A DNA stretch of 64,000 nt, taken from positions 3,898,626 to 3,962,625 of the forward strand of contig NZ_KE161030.1 in the NCBI RefSeq assembly GCF_000412335.2, read 5' to 3'. This document shows positions 1-11,078 of the stretch, one piece after another. Positions within the stretch are counted from its first letter, which is position 1. The number at the start of each line of letters is the position of its first letter. The notes below the pieces were generated by a model that was not told the DNA's origin, ran no database searches, and saw only the letters and a list, made by a program, of their open reading frames with translations. The stretch is from Cedecea davisae DSM 4568. GTDB lineage: Bacteria > Pseudomonadota > Gammaproteobacteria > Enterobacterales > Enterobacteriaceae. Made by a program: the position numbers and the translations under genes.

Positions 1-319
1 AGAACGGGGCGTTGAACACCGGCACACCGCGCTTAGCGGCAGCCTCAAGGTCAACCTGGTTAGTCCCGATGCAGAAGCAGCCGACGGCCACCAGCTTTTC
101 AGCCGCTGCAAAGATTTCTTCGGTCAAATGAGTGCGGGAACGCAGGCCAATGAAATGTGCATCACGGATCGACTCTTTCAGCGCTTCGGTATCCAGCGCG
201 CCTTTGTGGAACTCAATATTGGTGTATCCGGCTGCACGCAGGCTATCCACCGCTTTCTGGTGTACGCCTTCAACCAGCAGGAATTTAATTCTGTCTTTTT
301 CCAGTGATACTTTTGCCAT
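1..319 (-). CDS. serA: D-3-phosphoglycerate dehydrogenase, N-terminal part
   Basis: First enzyme of serine biosynthesis, oxidising 3-phosphoglycerate with NAD+. Only the first 106 codons are in the window; the gene runs off the left edge. The deduced start MAKVSLEKDRIKFLLVEGVH and the segment FIGLRSRTHLTEE match the SerA substrate-binding domain. The start is the ATG whose complement lies at 317-319. The NAD-binding domain, catalytic His and C-terminal ACT domain are out of view. Its neighbour rpiA is the same as in E. coli. Confidence 0.93.
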   Translation of the reverse strand, partial: MAKVSLEKDRIKFLLVEGVHQKAVDSLRAAGYTNIEFHKGALDTEALKESIRDAHFIGLRSRTHLTEEIFAAAEKLVAVGCFCIGTNQVDLEAAAKRGVPVFNAPF

Positions 320-536
320 TTCCCGACCCTATTTTTAGTGCTGTTGTGTTAATGCTTAGGCGGTGATGCGCCACCGCCTATAAGTTACCCTTCTGTCAAA
401 ATATCAAAATCTACGTGCGGGGCAATATGAACGATTGCGTCGCCATGCTGGCGAGAAGGAATAACGGGGCGGGAGTCAGAATAAAATGCTGGCAGCGAGA
501 GAGAACCAGGAACGAATCACAGCACTGTTACCAGAA

Positions 537-552
537 TGTGATATATGTCACC
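537..552. promoter_or_regulatory. CRP-type site upstream of serA
   Basis: TGTGATATATGTCACC matches the CRP consensus TGTGA-N6-TCACA in 9 of 10 positions. It lies about 220 bp upstream of the serA start, in the 303-bp serA-rpiA gap (320-622). CRP is known to act on serA in E. coli; binding here is inference. The rest of the gap holds no gene that I can support. Confidence 0.5.
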
Positions 553-622
553 AAATTTGCCGTTAAAATAATTTGTCATTTTTTATACGGTTTTTTGGGG
601 CGCAGGACGCGCCCCGGTCAGA

Positions 623-1282
623 TCATTTTACGATGGTTTTCACGCCATCGGCGGTGCCTATCAGGGCAACATCCGCCCCGCGGTTGGCAAACAGCCCCAC
701 GGTCACCACGCCCGGAATACCGTTGATGGTATTTTCCAGCTTAATCGGCTCCATGATGCTCAGGCCGTGTACATCAAGGATAATGTTGCCGTTATCGGTC
801 ACTACGCCCTGGCGATATTCAGGGCGGCCGCCCAGTTTAACCAGCTCGCGAGCAACGGCGCTGCGCGCCATGGGAATCACTTCAACCGGCAGCGGGAAGT
901 TGCCGAGAATATCCACCTGCTTGGATGAGTCCGCGATGCAGATAAACTGATCCGCAACCGAGGCAATGATTTTTTCACGCGTCAGGGCTGCGCCACCGCC
1001 TTTGATCATCTGCATCTGGGCGTTGATTTCATCCGCGCCGTCAACATAGACCCCAAGAGAATCAACCTCGTTGAGGTCAAAAACGGTGATGCCGAGACTT
1101 TTCAGTTTCGCGGTGGAAGCGTCGGAGCTGGAAACGGCGCCATCAATCTGGTGCTTGATAGTGCCCAAAGCATCAATGAAGTGCGCGGCGGTTGAGCCGG
1201 TGCCTACGCCAACAATGGTGCCCGGCTGCACGTACTGGAGTGCTGCCCATCCGACTGCTTTTTTCAGTTCATCCTGCGTCAT
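623..1282 (-). CDS. rpiA: ribose-5-phosphate isomerase A
   Basis: Interconverts ribose 5-phosphate and ribulose 5-phosphate in the non-oxidative pentose phosphate pathway. The product is 219 aa, the E. coli length. The phosphate-binding loop [11 protein letters not shown] is at residues 25-35. Active-site residues are at the E. coli positions: D81 and D84 in DGADE, K94 in KGGGAAL and E103 in TREK. I chose the ATG giving [10 protein letters not shown]; upstream in-frame codons lie in the divergent argP promoter region. A hairpin (597-615) follows the gene but has no U-tract. Confidence 0.97.
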   Translation of the reverse strand: MTQDELKKAVGWAALQYVQPGTIVGVGTGSTAAHFIDALGTIKHQIDGAVSSSDASTAKLKSLGITVFDLNEVDSLGVYVDGADEINAQMQMIKGGGAALTREKIIASVADQFICIADSSKQVDILGNFPLPVEVIPMARSAVARELVKLGGRPEYRQGVVTDNGNIILDVHGLSIMEPIKLENTINGIPGVVTVGLFANRGADVALIGTADGVKTIVK

Positions 1283-1470
1283 AATTTTATGCCTGTGATG
1301 TGGAAACTGACGCGCATTATAGAGCATGCACCGGGAAAATGTCCCCGGGATTGCGGCAATGCTGACGTCATCACGTTCAGGCAGCACCTGCGTTTGCTGA
1401 TTTGGTCTGAATCAACGGCAAATTTATGTCATAGTGCTCGCACGACGAAATCAGGAGTAAGTGAACAACA

Positions 1471-2370
1471 ATGAAACGCCCGGACTACAGAACGCTGCAG
1501 GCGCTGGATGCGGTAATTCGTGAACGAGGATTTGAGCGCGCGGCGCAGAAGCTGTGCATTACTCAGTCGGCAGTATCACAACGTATTAAGCAACTGGAAA
1601 CGATGTTCGGCCAGCCATTGTTGGTGCGCACCGTGCCGCCCCGCCCGACGGAGCAAGGGCAAAAACTTCTGGCCCTGCTGCGCCAGGTTGAGCTGCTGGA
1701 AGAAGAGTGGCTGGGCGACGAGCAAACCGGCTCCACGCCGCTGCTGCTCTCCCTGGCGGTTAACGCCGACAGCCTGGCAACCTGGCTGCTTCCGGCTCTG
1801 GCGCCGGTGCTTGCCGACTCACCTATCCGCCTGAATCTTCAGGTTGAAGATGAAACCCGAACCCAGGAGCGGCTGCGCCGCGGCGAAGTGGTTGGCGCGG
1901 TTTCTATTCAGCCTCAGCCGCTGCCGAGCTGTCTGGTCGATCGCCTCGGCGCGCTGGATTATCTGTTTGTCGGCTCAAAAGATTTTGCCGAGCGCTACTT
2001 CCCCAACGGCGTGACGCGCTCCGCGCTGCTGAAGGCTCCGGCGGTGGCGTTTGACCACCTCGACGATATGCATCAGGCCTTTTTACAGCAGAACTTTGAC
2101 CTGTCTCCGGGCAGCGTACCGTGCCACATCGTTAACTCTTCGGAAGCGTTCGTGCAGCTGGCACGCCAGGGCACAACCTGCTGCATGATCCCACATTTGC
2201 AGATTGAGAGAGAGCTGAATAGCGGAGAATTGATCGACTTAACGCCTGGGCTGTTGCAGCGCCGCATGCTTTACTGGCACCGTTTTGCGCCGGAAAGCCG
2301 CATGATGCGTAACGTGACGGATGCCCTGCTGGAGTATGGGCACAAAGTGCTGCGCCAGGATATGGAATAA
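1471..2370 (+). CDS. argP: LysR-type regulator ArgP
   Basis: LysR-family activator that in E. coli drives argO and responds to arginine and lysine; it was also described as IciA, an inhibitor of oriC opening. The product is 299 aa (E. coli 297). The N-terminal winged helix-turn-helix, [19 protein letters not shown], is at about residues 21-39, followed by the two-lobed effector domain. It is transcribed away from rpiA, and its target argO is two genes downstream on the other strand. Confidence 0.96.
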   Translation: MKRPDYRTLQALDAVIRERGFERAAQKLCITQSAVSQRIKQLETMFGQPLLVRTVPPRPTEQGQKLLALLRQVELLEEEWLGDEQTGSTPLLLSLAVNADSLATWLLPALAPVLADSPIRLNLQVEDETRTQERLRRGEVVGAVSIQPQPLPSCLVDRLGALDYLFVGSKDFAERYFPNGVTRSALLKAPAVAFDHLDDMHQAFLQQNFDLSPGSVPCHIVNSSEAFVQLARQGTTCCMIPHLQIERELNSGELIDLTPGLLQRRMLYWHRFAPESRMMRNVTDALLEYGHKVLRQDME

Positions 2371-2397
2371 AAACAACCCTCTCCGTTAAGGAGAGGG
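2371..2397 (-). terminator. intrinsic terminator of yggE
   Basis: Stem CCCTCTCC/GGAGAGGG (2377-2397) is followed on the minus strand by a T-rich tract (complement of 2371-2376 and beyond). It lies between the convergent argP and yggE stops and may also slow argP transcription. Confidence 0.75.
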
Positions 2398-2404
2398 TAA
2401 CGTC

Positions 2405-3136
2405 TTACTGGGCAGCAGGAGCCTGCGCGCCCTGGAGCTCAAACACTACGTCTACCTGGTCATCAAACTGAATAGTCTGCTGGTCATAGGTATCCTGAGC
2501 GGAAACCGGCGCTGCCGCGTCCGCCTTCATCATGCGTACCATCGGCGCTGGCTGGTAGTTAGAAACGTGATAACGCACGCTGTACACCGAACCCAGCTTG
2601 CTGTTGAAGCCTTCGGCCAGCAGCTTAGCCTGACGGGTTGCGTCGTTGATGGCTTCTTTACGCGCTTTATCCTTGTACTCTTCAGGATGAGAGACGCCCA
2701 GAGACACGGAGCGGATTTCGTTCAAACCAGCCTTTAACGCGCCGTCCAGCAGCTCGTTCATTTTATCCAGCTGACGCAAAGTCACTTCAACCTGGCGTAC
2801 CGCACGGTAGCCTTTCAGCTGGGTTTTACCGTCTTTCAGGTAATCATATTCTGGCTGAGTGCGCAGGTTAGCCGCGTTGATGTCTTTCTTCTCAACGCCG
2901 TTTTTCTGCAGGAAGCCAAGATACTGCGCAACGCGGTCGTCGGCCTGTTTCTTGGCGGAAGCGGCATCTTTAGCGGACACATTCACTTCGATAGCAAGCG
3001 TGGCGATATCAGGCACTGCATCAACGCTGGCTGTCCCGGAGGTGACTACGTGAGGGCCGTTAGGCAGCTCGCCCGCCTGAACCGATACAGAACCTAATCC
3101 CATCATTGCGGCTAATGCTAAAATTTTAAACTTCAC
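2405..3136 (-). CDS. yggE: SIMPL-domain periplasmic protein YggE
   Basis: Oxidative stress-linked envelope protein of the SIMPL/DUF541 family; its molecular function is not known. The product is 243 aa with a Sec signal peptide (KFKILALAAMMGLGSVSVQA, cleavage near residue 22). The body is the single SIMPL domain (DIATLAIEVNVSAKDAASAK ... KQAKLLAEGFNS). It lies between argP and argO as in E. coli and is followed by its own terminator. Confidence 0.93.
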   Translation of the reverse strand: MKFKILALAAMMGLGSVSVQAGELPNGPHVVTSGTASVDAVPDIATLAIEVNVSAKDAASAKKQADDRVAQYLGFLQKNGVEKKDINAANLRTQPEYDYLKDGKTQLKGYRAVRQVEVTLRQLDKMNELLDGALKAGLNEIRSVSLGVSHPEEYKDKARKEAINDATRQAKLLAEGFNSKLGSVYSVRYHVSNYQPAPMVRMMKADAAAPVSAQDTYDQQTIQFDDQVDVVFELQGAQAPAAQ

Positions 3137-3246
3137 TGTAACTCCTCCGTGCTACGTTCCACTGTGATTACGCCGGAAAATAAACTCCCGGCGTCTGCCA
3201 GCAAGCTTAGCCTGAAATAGTAACTTGTCTATCGGATAAAGGCGAA

Positions 3247-3882
3247 TTAGCCCATCAGCGCCGAGATATGCTGCACGCCGTCCCACGCCAGCTGAGAGGC
3301 GATAAACCACATCACCAGCCCGACCACACCGTTGATAATCCGCTGCGCTTTCGCGGTGCGAAGGCGTGGAGCCAGCCAGGCGGCGAGAATAGCCAGACCA
3401 TAGAACCAGATAATCGAGGCGCTAACCGTGCCCAGCGCAAACCAGCGCTTTGGCTCTTCCGAAAGCTGGCCGCCAAGGCTGCCCAGCACCACAAAAGTGT
3501 CGAGGTAGACATGCGGATTAAGCCACGTCACCGCCAGCATGGTGACCACAATTTTCCAGCGTCCCTGCTTCATGACCTGAGCCGAAGCAAGCTCAAGGTT
3601 GTTGCTCATAGCCGTGCGAAGCGCGCCCCAGCCGTACCACAGCAGAAACGCCACGCCACCCCAGGTCACCAGCGCCAGTAGCCACGGAGACTGCATCAGA
3701 ATGGCGCTACCGCCAAAGATCCCGCCGCAAATCAGGATGATATCGCTCAGCGCACACAACGAGGCAATCATCAGGTGATACTGGCGGCGAATGCCCTGAT
3801 TCATCACAAAAGCATTCTGCGGCCCCAGCGGCAGTATTAGCGCCGCCCCAAGTGCAACCCCCTGAAAATAATAAGATAACAC
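3247..3882 (-). CDS. argO: arginine exporter ArgO (LysE family)
   Basis: Inner-membrane exporter of L-arginine and canavanine. The product is 211 aa from a GTG start (deduced [14 protein letters not shown]), exactly the E. coli length. A longer in-frame version would start at 3909. Six membrane segments and the LysE signature [14 protein letters not shown] near residue 20 are visible. The upstream gap 3883-3991 should hold the ArgP-activated promoter; I did not resolve the ArgP site. Confidence 0.94.
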   Translation of the reverse strand: MLSYYFQGVALGAALILPLGPQNAFVMNQGIRRQYHLMIASLCALSDIILICGGIFGGSAILMQSPWLLALVTWGGVAFLLWYGWGALRTAMSNNLELASAQVMKQGRWKIVVTMLAVTWLNPHVYLDTFVVLGSLGGQLSEEPKRWFALGTVSASIIWFYGLAILAAWLAPRLRTAKAQRIINGVVGLVMWFIASQLAWDGVQHISALMG

Positions 3883-3991
3883 GCTAACTACCCTCAAATT
3901 ATCAATCACTGACCGGGAGTGTAATGCGCAATTATTATTAGAGGAAATTGTTAATTTTAATCACCAATAAGGGAAGCTAATATTGAAAGGT

Positions 3992-4017
3992 AAAAGAAAG
4001 GCCGACAAATGTCGGCC
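3992..4017 (-). terminator. intrinsic terminator of mscS
   Basis: Perfect stem GGCCGAC/GTCGGCC with an ATTT loop (4000-4017) is followed on the minus strand by TTTCTTTT. It ends 8 bp from the mscS stop. Confidence 0.88.
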
Positions 4018-4024
4018 CTGAGGA

Positions 4025-4885
4025 TTACGCGTTTTCAGTTTCGTTGGTTTTACGAACGTGAACGTCCATTTGCGGGTAAGGAATGCCGATGCCGTTGGCA
4101 TCCAGCCCCTTCTTAATTTGCTCCAGCACGTCCCAGTAGACGTTTTGCAGGTCGCCGCTCTTGCTCCAGGCGCGCACCACAAAGTTCACCGAAGAAGGCC
4201 CCAGTTCGTTAACGCGCACCGTGATATCTCTATCTTTCAGCACGCGCTCGTCACGGCTAACGATGTCGGTAAGGATCTTCTTAACCTGATCGATGTCAGC
4301 ATCGTAGGAAACGCCAATAATAAATTCATTACGACGTACCGGTTCGCGGGAGAAGTTGATGATGTTGCCGGCAATAATTTTACCGTTCGGCACCACCACG
4401 ATTTTGCCGTCAACGGTACGCATGGTAGTAGAAAAAATCTGTACGTTAAGTACGGTTCCGGCGATCCCGCCGAGGTCAACATACTCACCGGTTCGGAACG
4501 GACGGAAGGTCACCAGCAGTACGCCAGCCGCAAGGTTGGACAGCGACCCCTGCAACGCCAGGCCAACGGCCAAACCCGCAGCACCCAGCACCGCGATAAC
4601 CGATGCGGTCTGCACCCCGACCCGGCTCAGGGCCGCGATCAGCGTGAAGGCGATAATGCCATAGCGCACCAGTGCGGAAAGGAAGTCGGCTACGGTGCTG
4701 TCGATGCCCCGGGCCAGCATCAGGCGGTTTACCGTGCTGGATATCAGGCGGGCAATAATCATCCCGATAATGAGAATGGCGATGGCGGCGACGATGTTAA
4801 CCACGTAGCTCAGCAGGAGCTCCTGATTTCGCGCCAGCCATCCTCCGGCATTATGAATACTGTCTACTACGTTGAGATCTTCCAT
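4025..4885 (-). CDS. mscS: small-conductance mechanosensitive channel MscS
   Basis: Heptameric inner-membrane channel that opens on hypo-osmotic shock. The product is 286 aa, as in E. coli. Three N-terminal membrane helices end in the Gly/Ala-packed pore helix TM3 ([20 protein letters not shown]). The beta domain carries [13 protein letters not shown], and a cytoplasmic vestibule follows. It is a single-gene unit with its own terminator. Confidence 0.97.
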   Translation of the reverse strand: MEDLNVVDSIHNAGGWLARNQELLLSYVVNIVAAIAILIIGMIIARLISSTVNRLMLARGIDSTVADFLSALVRYGIIAFTLIAALSRVGVQTASVIAVLGAAGLAVGLALQGSLSNLAAGVLLVTFRPFRTGEYVDLGGIAGTVLNVQIFSTTMRTVDGKIVVVPNGKIIAGNIINFSREPVRRNEFIIGVSYDADIDQVKKILTDIVSRDERVLKDRDITVRVNELGPSSVNFVVRAWSKSGDLQNVYWDVLEQIKKGLDANGIGIPYPQMDVHVRKTNETENA

Positions 4886-5021
4886 TTACTGTTCCTTGTC
4901 TGAAAAGTTTCTACGCCAGGAGACGCAGCACAGACCGTAAAGGGTAAACAAAAACGCATGAATGTGCCAAACAGGTCACAAAATTGATTGCAAATTGAGT
5001 GTTAATGCAGCAAAAGAAGGG

Positions 5022-5043
5022 AAAACCCGGGCCTGAGCCCGGG
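5022..5043 (-). terminator. intrinsic terminator of the tdc operon
   Basis: Stem CCCGGGC-CTGA-GCCCGGG (5026-5043) is followed on the minus strand by TTTTCCC. It lies 12 bp after the tdcE stop and closes the operon. The rest of the 4886-5021 gap should hold the mscS promoter. Confidence 0.82.
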
Positions 5044-5055
5044 CTTATGGGTAAC

Positions 5056-7350
5056 TTACAGCGCCCGGGTAAAGGTTCGGGAAATAACATCCTGCTGCTG
5101 TTCGCGCGTTAAGGCGTTAAACCGCACCGCGTAGCCGGAAACACGAATGGTTAGCGTCGGGTAATTTTCCGGGTGTTCGATGGCATCCATTAACATCTCA
5201 CGATTCATCACGTTAACGTTCAGGTGCTGGCCGCCTTCCGTTTTGACATCGTGATGGAAATAGCCGTCAAGCAGCCCCACGAGGTTCAGGCGACGAATCG
5301 AGTCATCTTTGCCAAGCGCGGCAGGCACGATGGAAAACGTGTACGAAATCCCGTCTTTCGCGTAGCTAAACGGCAGCTTCGCCACGGAGGTCAAAGAAGC
5401 GACCGCGCCCTTAGTATCACGCCCGTGCATCGGGTTAGCGCCGGGAGCAAACGGCGTTCCGCCTCTGCGGCCATCCGGCGTGTTGCCGGTTTTTTGCCCG
5501 TAAACCACATTCGAAGTGATGGTCAGGATAGACTGGGTCGGCACCGCGCCGCGGTAGGTTGGCAACGCCTGAATTTTCTTCATAAAGCGCTCAACCAGAT
5601 CGCAGGCGATGGCGTCTACCCGGTCGTCATTATTGCCGTACTGCGGATAGTCGCCCTCAATGACAAAATCTACCGCCAGCCCGGTATGGTCGCGCACCGG
5701 CTTCACTACCGCGTGTTTGATAGCCGACAGCGAGTCCACCGCCACCGAAAGCCCGGCGATGCCGCAGGCCATGGTGCGGTAAACGTCTCTGTCATGCAGC
5801 GCCATCAGCGAAGCTTCATAGCTGTATTTATCGTGCATATAGTGGATAAGATTAAGCGCCGTAACGTACTGCACCGCCAGCCAGTCCATAAAGCTATCGA
5901 GGCTGGTCATCACCTTGTCGTAGTCCAGCACATCATCGAGCAGCATCGGGGTTTTAGGCCCAACCTGGATCTTCAGCTTTTCATCCATCCCGCCGTTGAT
6001 GCAGTACAGCAGGGTTTTCGCGAGGTTGGCACGAGCGCCAAAGAACTGCATTTGCTTGCCAATAATCATCGGGCTTACGCAGCAGGCAATCGCGTAGTCA
6101 TCGCTGGCAAAGTCGCTGCGCATCAGGTCATCGTTTTCATACTGCAATGACGAGGTTTCGATGGACACCCTGGCGGCGTACACCTTAAACGCCTTCGGCA
6201 GCGCTTCGGACCAGAGGATAGTCAGGTTTGGCTCAGGTGCCGGTCCCATGGTGTAAAGCGTATTCAGGTAGCGGAAGGCGCTTTTGGTCACCAACGTGCG
6301 CCCGTCGAGCCCCATTCCGCCCAGCACTTCCGTCGCCCAAATAGGGTCGCCGGAGAACAGGGAATCAAACTCCGGCGTACGCAGGAAACGCACCATGCGG
6401 ATTTTCATAATGAAGTGGTCGATTAATTCCTGCGCCTGCTGTTCGTTGAGCAGGCCAGCATTAATATCGCGTTCAATATAAATATCGATAAAGCTCGCCG
6501 TGCGCCCAAGCGACATTGCCCCGCCGTTCTGAGACTTCACCGCTGCCAGATAGGCAAAGTAGAGCCACTGAATAGCCTCCTGCGCATTGCCTGCCGGGCG
6601 TGAAATATCGAAGCCATAACCGGCGGCCATCTCCTGAATTTGCAGCAGCGCGTGGCGGTGTTCCGCCAGCTCTTCACGCAGGCGGATAGTCGCCTCCAGA
6701 TCCTCACCGCGCTCAAGTTTTTGCTGCAGGTCGGCAAACTGTAGCTCGCGCTCGCGAACCAGATAGCCGATGCCGTATAGCGCAACGCGACGATAATCGC
6801 CGATGATGCGCCCGCGCCCGTAGCCGTCCGGTAATCCCGTCAGCACGCCGGACTTGCGGCAGCGCAGAATATCCGGCGAATAGACGTCGAATACGCCCTG
6901 GTTATGGGTTTTACGCAGCTCGGTAAACTGATACTCGAAGTGCTGGTCCATTTTGCGGCCGTAGGCTTCAAACGAGCTTTTGATCATATTGATGCCGCCA
7001 AAAGGATGTAGCGCGCGCTTTAGCGGCTTATCCGTTTGCAGGCCAACGATCCTCTCACGGTCCTGAATAATATAGCCGGGAGCGTGAGCGGTAATTGAAG
7101 TGGCGACATTGCTGTCAAAGTCCACTGGCGCATGGGTGGCGTTTTCAACACGAATGCCTTCCATGACCTTTTCCCACAGTGCCGTAGTGGCCGCCGTAGC
7201 GCCCGACAAAAATGCGTCATCACCTTCATACGGCGTATAGTTTTGTTGGATAAAATCCCGAACGTTAATTTCATGCTGCCAGCTCTCTCCGCGGAATTGC
7301 TGCCAGGCATGAGCATAATTATCATGGGAAATATCAATATCCACTTTCAT
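5056..7350 (-). CDS. tdcE: 2-ketobutyrate formate-lyase / pyruvate formate-lyase TdcE
   Basis: Glycyl-radical enzyme that cleaves 2-ketobutyrate (or pyruvate) with CoA to propionyl-CoA (or acetyl-CoA) and formate under anaerobiosis. The product is 764 aa, the E. coli TdcE length, starting [10 protein letters not shown]; a start 21 bp upstream is possible but not conserved. The adjacent catalytic cysteines are in IACCVSP near residue 420, and the radical glycine is Gly739 in RVSGYAVRF. No activase is in the operon, so PflA elsewhere would be needed. It is the last gene of tdcABCDE, 29 bp from tdcD. Confidence 0.95.
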   Translation of the reverse strand: MKVDIDISHDNYAHAWQQFRGESWQHEINVRDFIQQNYTPYEGDDAFLSGATAATTALWEKVMEGIRVENATHAPVDFDSNVATSITAHAPGYIIQDRERIVGLQTDKPLKRALHPFGGINMIKSSFEAYGRKMDQHFEYQFTELRKTHNQGVFDVYSPDILRCRKSGVLTGLPDGYGRGRIIGDYRRVALYGIGYLVRERELQFADLQQKLERGEDLEATIRLREELAEHRHALLQIQEMAAGYGFDISRPAGNAQEAIQWLYFAYLAAVKSQNGGAMSLGRTASFIDIYIERDINAGLLNEQQAQELIDHFIMKIRMVRFLRTPEFDSLFSGDPIWATEVLGGMGLDGRTLVTKSAFRYLNTLYTMGPAPEPNLTILWSEALPKAFKVYAARVSIETSSLQYENDDLMRSDFASDDYAIACCVSPMIIGKQMQFFGARANLAKTLLYCINGGMDEKLKIQVGPKTPMLLDDVLDYDKVMTSLDSFMDWLAVQYVTALNLIHYMHDKYSYEASLMALHDRDVYRTMACGIAGLSVAVDSLSAIKHAVVKPVRDHTGLAVDFVIEGDYPQYGNNDDRVDAIACDLVERFMKKIQALPTYRGAVPTQSILTITSNVVYGQKTGNTPDGRRGGTPFAPGANPMHGRDTKGAVASLTSVAKLPFSYAKDGISYTFSIVPAALGKDDSIRRLNLVGLLDGYFHHDVKTEGGQHLNVNVMNREMLMDAIEHPENYPTLTIRVSGYAVRFNALTREQQQDVISRTFTRAL

Positions 7351-7379
7351 TAATTCTATCCTCTGTACCACAAATGAGA

Positions 7380-8588
7380 TTAAGCGAATTCCGCTAAGCG
7401 AGATGCTTTGCCCAATTGCCGGGCATCAAGAGCAATCATTTTTTCTTCATTGGTAGGAATTACCGCGCACAGCACCGCAGAGCCTTCGGCTGAAATAACC
7501 CGTTCGCCGTCGGAATTAGGCCGCGCGTTTTTTTCTTCGTCCAGTTCAATACCGAATACGCGTAAATGTTTAATCACCAGGCTGCGAATAAGCGCGGAGT
7601 TTTCACCGATGCCACCGGTGAAAATTAAGCCATCAAAATGCGGCAATGAAGTGGCATGCCCGCCAATCGTTCTGGCGATGCGGTGAACAAAAGTATCGAT
7701 CGCCAGCTGTGCTCTGCCGTCGCCACTTCGCCAGGCCTTCTCCAGCGCCCGGAGATCGGAAGAGATACCCGAAAGTCCCAGCAGCCCTGACTCGGTGTTT
7801 GCCACTTGCTCAAGGTCATCCAGCGATTGCCCGGTTTGCCTTGCCAGCCACACCATCGCGCCAAAGTCCACGTCGCCGCAGCGGGTGCCCATGATAAGCC
7901 CCTCCAGCGGCGTCATGCCCATCGAGGTATCAACGCTTTCCCCTTCCACAACTGCGCAAACCGATGCGCCGTTCCCAAGATGAGCGATAACCAGACCCGG
8001 TGCGGCTCCTTTCAGCTCAGGCAACTCAGCGGCCTGGATGGAAACGTAGCGGTGGGAGGTTCCGTGGAACCCATAACGCCTGACGCCGTACTCCTCGAAA
8101 TAGCGGTACGGCAGGCCGTAGAGATAGGCCTCCGGGCTAATCGTCTGGTGGAAGCTGGTATCAAACACCGCGACCTGCGGCACGCCGGGAAAGCGCTGCC
8201 AGGCCGAGGCCACGCCGCTGAGGTTGGCATAATTGTGCAGCGGCGCGAGAGGCGAGACTTCACGAATTTTTTCAACAACGTCATCCGTGAGCAGTACCGA
8301 CTCGCCGAAAATCGCCCCGCCGTGCGCAATGCGGTGGCCGATATAGGCCACGCTTTTAATCAGGTCACGCTTTTCAAGTTCCAGGGCAATGGCCGCCAGC
8401 GCATCTTCATAATCGGAATGCGCCAGCCTCACTGGCTCTCCGTTATTAACAGTCAGCGAGGCAGACTCGGTATTAACCCCTTCGCAAATTCCCGTTAATA
8501 GTGGCTCCATGGATATTTCATCCAGCACGGAAAATTTAACCGAAGATGAGCCACAGTTTATGGTTAATATTACCGGATATTCATTCAT
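7380..8588 (-). CDS. tdcD: propionate/acetate kinase TdcD
   Basis: ASKHA-fold kinase that makes ATP from propionyl phosphate, the energy-yielding end of anaerobic threonine breakdown. The product is 402 aa as in E. coli, from the ATG giving [13 protein letters not shown]. Conserved segments include [12 protein letters not shown] at the N terminus, [23 protein letters not shown] and FTGGIGENS. It is encoded between tdcE and tdcC. Confidence 0.96.
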   Translation of the reverse strand: MNEYPVILTINCGSSSVKFSVLDEISMEPLLTGICEGVNTESASLTVNNGEPVRLAHSDYEDALAAIALELEKRDLIKSVAYIGHRIAHGGAIFGESVLLTDDVVEKIREVSPLAPLHNYANLSGVASAWQRFPGVPQVAVFDTSFHQTISPEAYLYGLPYRYFEEYGVRRYGFHGTSHRYVSIQAAELPELKGAAPGLVIAHLGNGASVCAVVEGESVDTSMGMTPLEGLIMGTRCGDVDFGAMVWLARQTGQSLDDLEQVANTESGLLGLSGISSDLRALEKAWRSGDGRAQLAIDTFVHRIARTIGGHATSLPHFDGLIFTGGIGENSALIRSLVIKHLRVFGIELDEEKNARPNSDGERVISAEGSAVLCAVIPTNEEKMIALDARQLGKASRLAEFA

Positions 8589-8624
8589 CTTAACGTTCAC
8601 TCATCCTGAGCCAATGACGGTTAA

Positions 8625-9956
8625 TTACAATATTTTGTATACGATGTTCAGAATCGTCAGCATGCCGATAACGGTGACAAATATGTTTTCGGTTCTGCCT
8701 TTATATTTACTCAGCGCCGGGACTTTGCGAATGGCGTACATCGGCAGCAGGCAGAGCAGAGCGGCAATAATCGGCGCACCCATGGCTTCAATCAGGTCAA
8801 GAATGTTCGGGTTGGCGTAGGCCACAACCCAGGTCGAGCCCATGATAAACACCATACTGACCAGGTTGAGCTTGCCCTGGGAAACCTTAGTTTTGTCACC
8901 CTTATAACCAAACTTCAGGATAAGGCCGTTAAGCCCTTCCAGCGTGCCGAGGTAATGGCCGAAGAAGGATTTGAAAATCGCTACCAGGGCAATGATTGAT
9001 GCCCCGTATTCCAGCACGGTCGCGAAGGTGGACTTAGAGCCGGACATAGAAGAGAAGTGGTTCGCAAGGTAGGAAAGCACCGGGATATTCTGCGCTTTCG
9101 CTTCGGCCATATTCTCCGGCGACAGCGTGAACAGGCAGCTGAAAGCAAAGAACATCACCACCCCAACCATCAGCATGCTGGCGCGTGAGATGATTTTGGA
9201 ACATTTATCCTCGGTATATTGCTTACCAAAATCCGCCTCATACTCTTCGCGCTTAGACACCACAAACGAAGAGACGATAGGCGAGAAGTTGAAGGAGAAC
9301 ACCATGATGGAGATACCGAGCCACACCGTTACCAGTATTCCGTCATTGCCGGTTAAAGCGATCTCGCTGAGGTTAACCTGATCGATAACCGCAGAGTTCC
9401 AGTAAGGGATAAGCGACAGGGAAATAATCACCAGGCTCGCGATGAACGGAAACACGAGATAGCTCATCACCTTCACCATCAGGTCTTTACCGAAGAAGAT
9501 GACAAACGCCATCAGCATCAGCAACACCAGCGCAACCAGCCCGCGGTTAAGCGGTGCCAGCTGAAGCTGGTTATCCCAGAATGTCATAAAGGTGTTGGTA
9601 ATGGTGACGCCATAAATCCACAGCAGCGGGCAAATTGCGAAGAAGTACAGGAAGGTGATAACCACCCCGCCGGTTTTACCAAAATGCTCTTCAACCGTTT
9701 CGGTGATGTTCCCCGAAGGGTTACTGCCGGAAAGGCACAGGCGAGCCAGCGCGCGGTGGCAGAAGAAGGCTATCGGGTAGGCCAGAACCAGCATGATAAG
9801 GATAGGTATCAGGCCGCCATAACCCGCACGGATAGGGAAAAACAGTACCCCGGCACCAATGGCGGTGCCGAACAGACCCAGCGTCCAGGTGGTGTCGGAT
9901 TTACGCCACAGGGAGGTGTCTTTTTGGCCAACAAGGGTTGTTTCTGCATTACTCAT
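8625..9956 (-). CDS. tdcC: threonine/serine:H+ symporter TdcC
   Basis: Inner-membrane importer of L-threonine and L-serine, of the hydroxy/aromatic amino acid permease family. The product is 443 aa as in E. coli and has about eleven hydrophobic segments. The N-terminal motif [18 protein letters not shown] is typical of this family. It supplies substrate to TdcB, encoded 15 bp upstream. Confidence 0.96.
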   Translation of the reverse strand: MSNAETTLVGQKDTSLWRKSDTTWTLGLFGTAIGAGVLFFPIRAGYGGLIPILIMLVLAYPIAFFCHRALARLCLSGSNPSGNITETVEEHFGKTGGVVITFLYFFAICPLLWIYGVTITNTFMTFWDNQLQLAPLNRGLVALVLLMLMAFVIFFGKDLMVKVMSYLVFPFIASLVIISLSLIPYWNSAVIDQVNLSEIALTGNDGILVTVWLGISIMVFSFNFSPIVSSFVVSKREEYEADFGKQYTEDKCSKIISRASMLMVGVVMFFAFSCLFTLSPENMAEAKAQNIPVLSYLANHFSSMSGSKSTFATVLEYGASIIALVAIFKSFFGHYLGTLEGLNGLILKFGYKGDKTKVSQGKLNLVSMVFIMGSTWVVAYANPNILDLIEAMGAPIIAALLCLLPMYAIRKVPALSKYKGRTENIFVTVIGMLTILNIVYKIL

Positions 9957-9971
9957 AATGAAGATCCTTAG

Positions 9972-10970
9972 TTAGTTCAGGCAGGCTTCCGCGGTGCCGG
10001 TAATTTCAGAGACGCGAGACAAATCGATGTTCCCGCCGGAAATAAGGCTGACCGTTTTCCGACCTTTAATATAATGATCAAGCTTGCCGCTTAATAATGC
10101 GGCAGAGGCCAGAGCTCCCGCCCCTTCGGTTACAATTTTATTGCGCTGAATGAGCGCCACCATGCTGTTTCTGATTTCTTCTTCACTGACTAAAATAATA
10201 TCAGTTACTAATTTTTTAACGATTTCGAAAGTTAAATTACCCGGGCGAGCGACGTCGCAGCCATCAGCCAAAGTGCTGGCGCTTCGATTGGCGGTTATTT
10301 CTCCACAGCGGAATGATGAAGCCATGCCGTGAACATTTTCTGCCTGCACGCCGATGATATTAATTGTTGGGTTAATGGATTTAATCGCCACCGCAATACC
10401 GGCAATCAGGCCGCCGCCGCCGATAGGCACAATCACGTTATCGACGTCATAAAGATCTTCAAGTATTTCCAGGCCAATAGTACCCTGCCCGGCAATGACT
10501 TTTACATCGTCATACGGCGGAATGAAAATGCGCCCTTCCATCTCAACAATTTCGCTGACCTTAGCGATAGTTTCGTTAAAGTTATTGCCGTGAATAATGA
10601 CCTGTGCTGAATAGTCGGTAGTGGCCGCTACTTTCGACTTAGGTGCGCCTTTTGGCATCACCACCTTGCCATTAATCCCGAGCAGCGCGCACGACAGGGA
10701 AACACCCTGGGCATGATTGCCGGCCGAGCAAGCTACGACACCGCGGCTTCTTTCTTCCTCACTGAGCGAGCTAAGCTTATTAAATGCGCCCCGCATTTTA
10801 AACGAGCCGGTGCGCTGCATATTTTCAAATTTTAAATAGATGTCACCTTTACAGCATTCGCTAAGATAATTAGAACGCGGCATCCCTGTTTTATACACGT
10901 AGCCAGAAATTCTTTTTTTAGCTTCCAGAACATCGTTAATGGTGACAGGAAGTTCGTTATCGATATGCAT
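9972..10970 (-). CDS. tdcB: catabolic threonine dehydratase TdcB
   Basis: PLP enzyme that deaminates L-threonine to 2-ketobutyrate, or serine to pyruvate; the E. coli enzyme is AMP-activated. The product is 332 aa (E. coli 329). The PLP lysine is K58 in GSFKMRG, and the phosphate-binding glycine run is [11 protein letters not shown]. No C-terminal regulatory domain is present, as expected for the catabolic form. I chose the start MHIDNELPV; an upstream in-frame start at 10994 lacks conservation. Confidence 0.96.
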   Translation of the reverse strand: MHIDNELPVTINDVLEAKKRISGYVYKTGMPRSNYLSECCKGDIYLKFENMQRTGSFKMRGAFNKLSSLSEEERSRGVVACSAGNHAQGVSLSCALLGINGKVVMPKGAPKSKVAATTDYSAQVIIHGNNFNETIAKVSEIVEMEGRIFIPPYDDVKVIAGQGTIGLEILEDLYDVDNVIVPIGGGGLIAGIAVAIKSINPTINIIGVQAENVHGMASSFRCGEITANRSASTLADGCDVARPGNLTFEIVKKLVTDIILVSEEEIRNSMVALIQRNKIVTEGAGALASAALLSGKLDHYIKGRKTVSLISGGNIDLSRVSEITGTAEACLN

Positions 10971-11078
10971 GTTGACCTCTGTATAACAAAACAATAAAAA
11001 ATATTAGAGATGGCAAATAAAGTTAATTTGCCGCCCTGGGTTAATTAATCAATTAAAACGATTCGGGTAGTTTTTTTA

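Noticed and set aside
597..615. Hairpin after rpiA as a terminator
   Set aside because: The stem GGGGCGC/GCGCCCC is good, but on the minus strand it is followed by A's rather than T's, so it is not a standard intrinsic terminator.
4058..4903. Long plus-strand ORF (281 aa) over mscS
   Set aside because: It lies antisense to the clearly conserved mscS and has no family motifs; the frame is open because of the codon bias of mscS.
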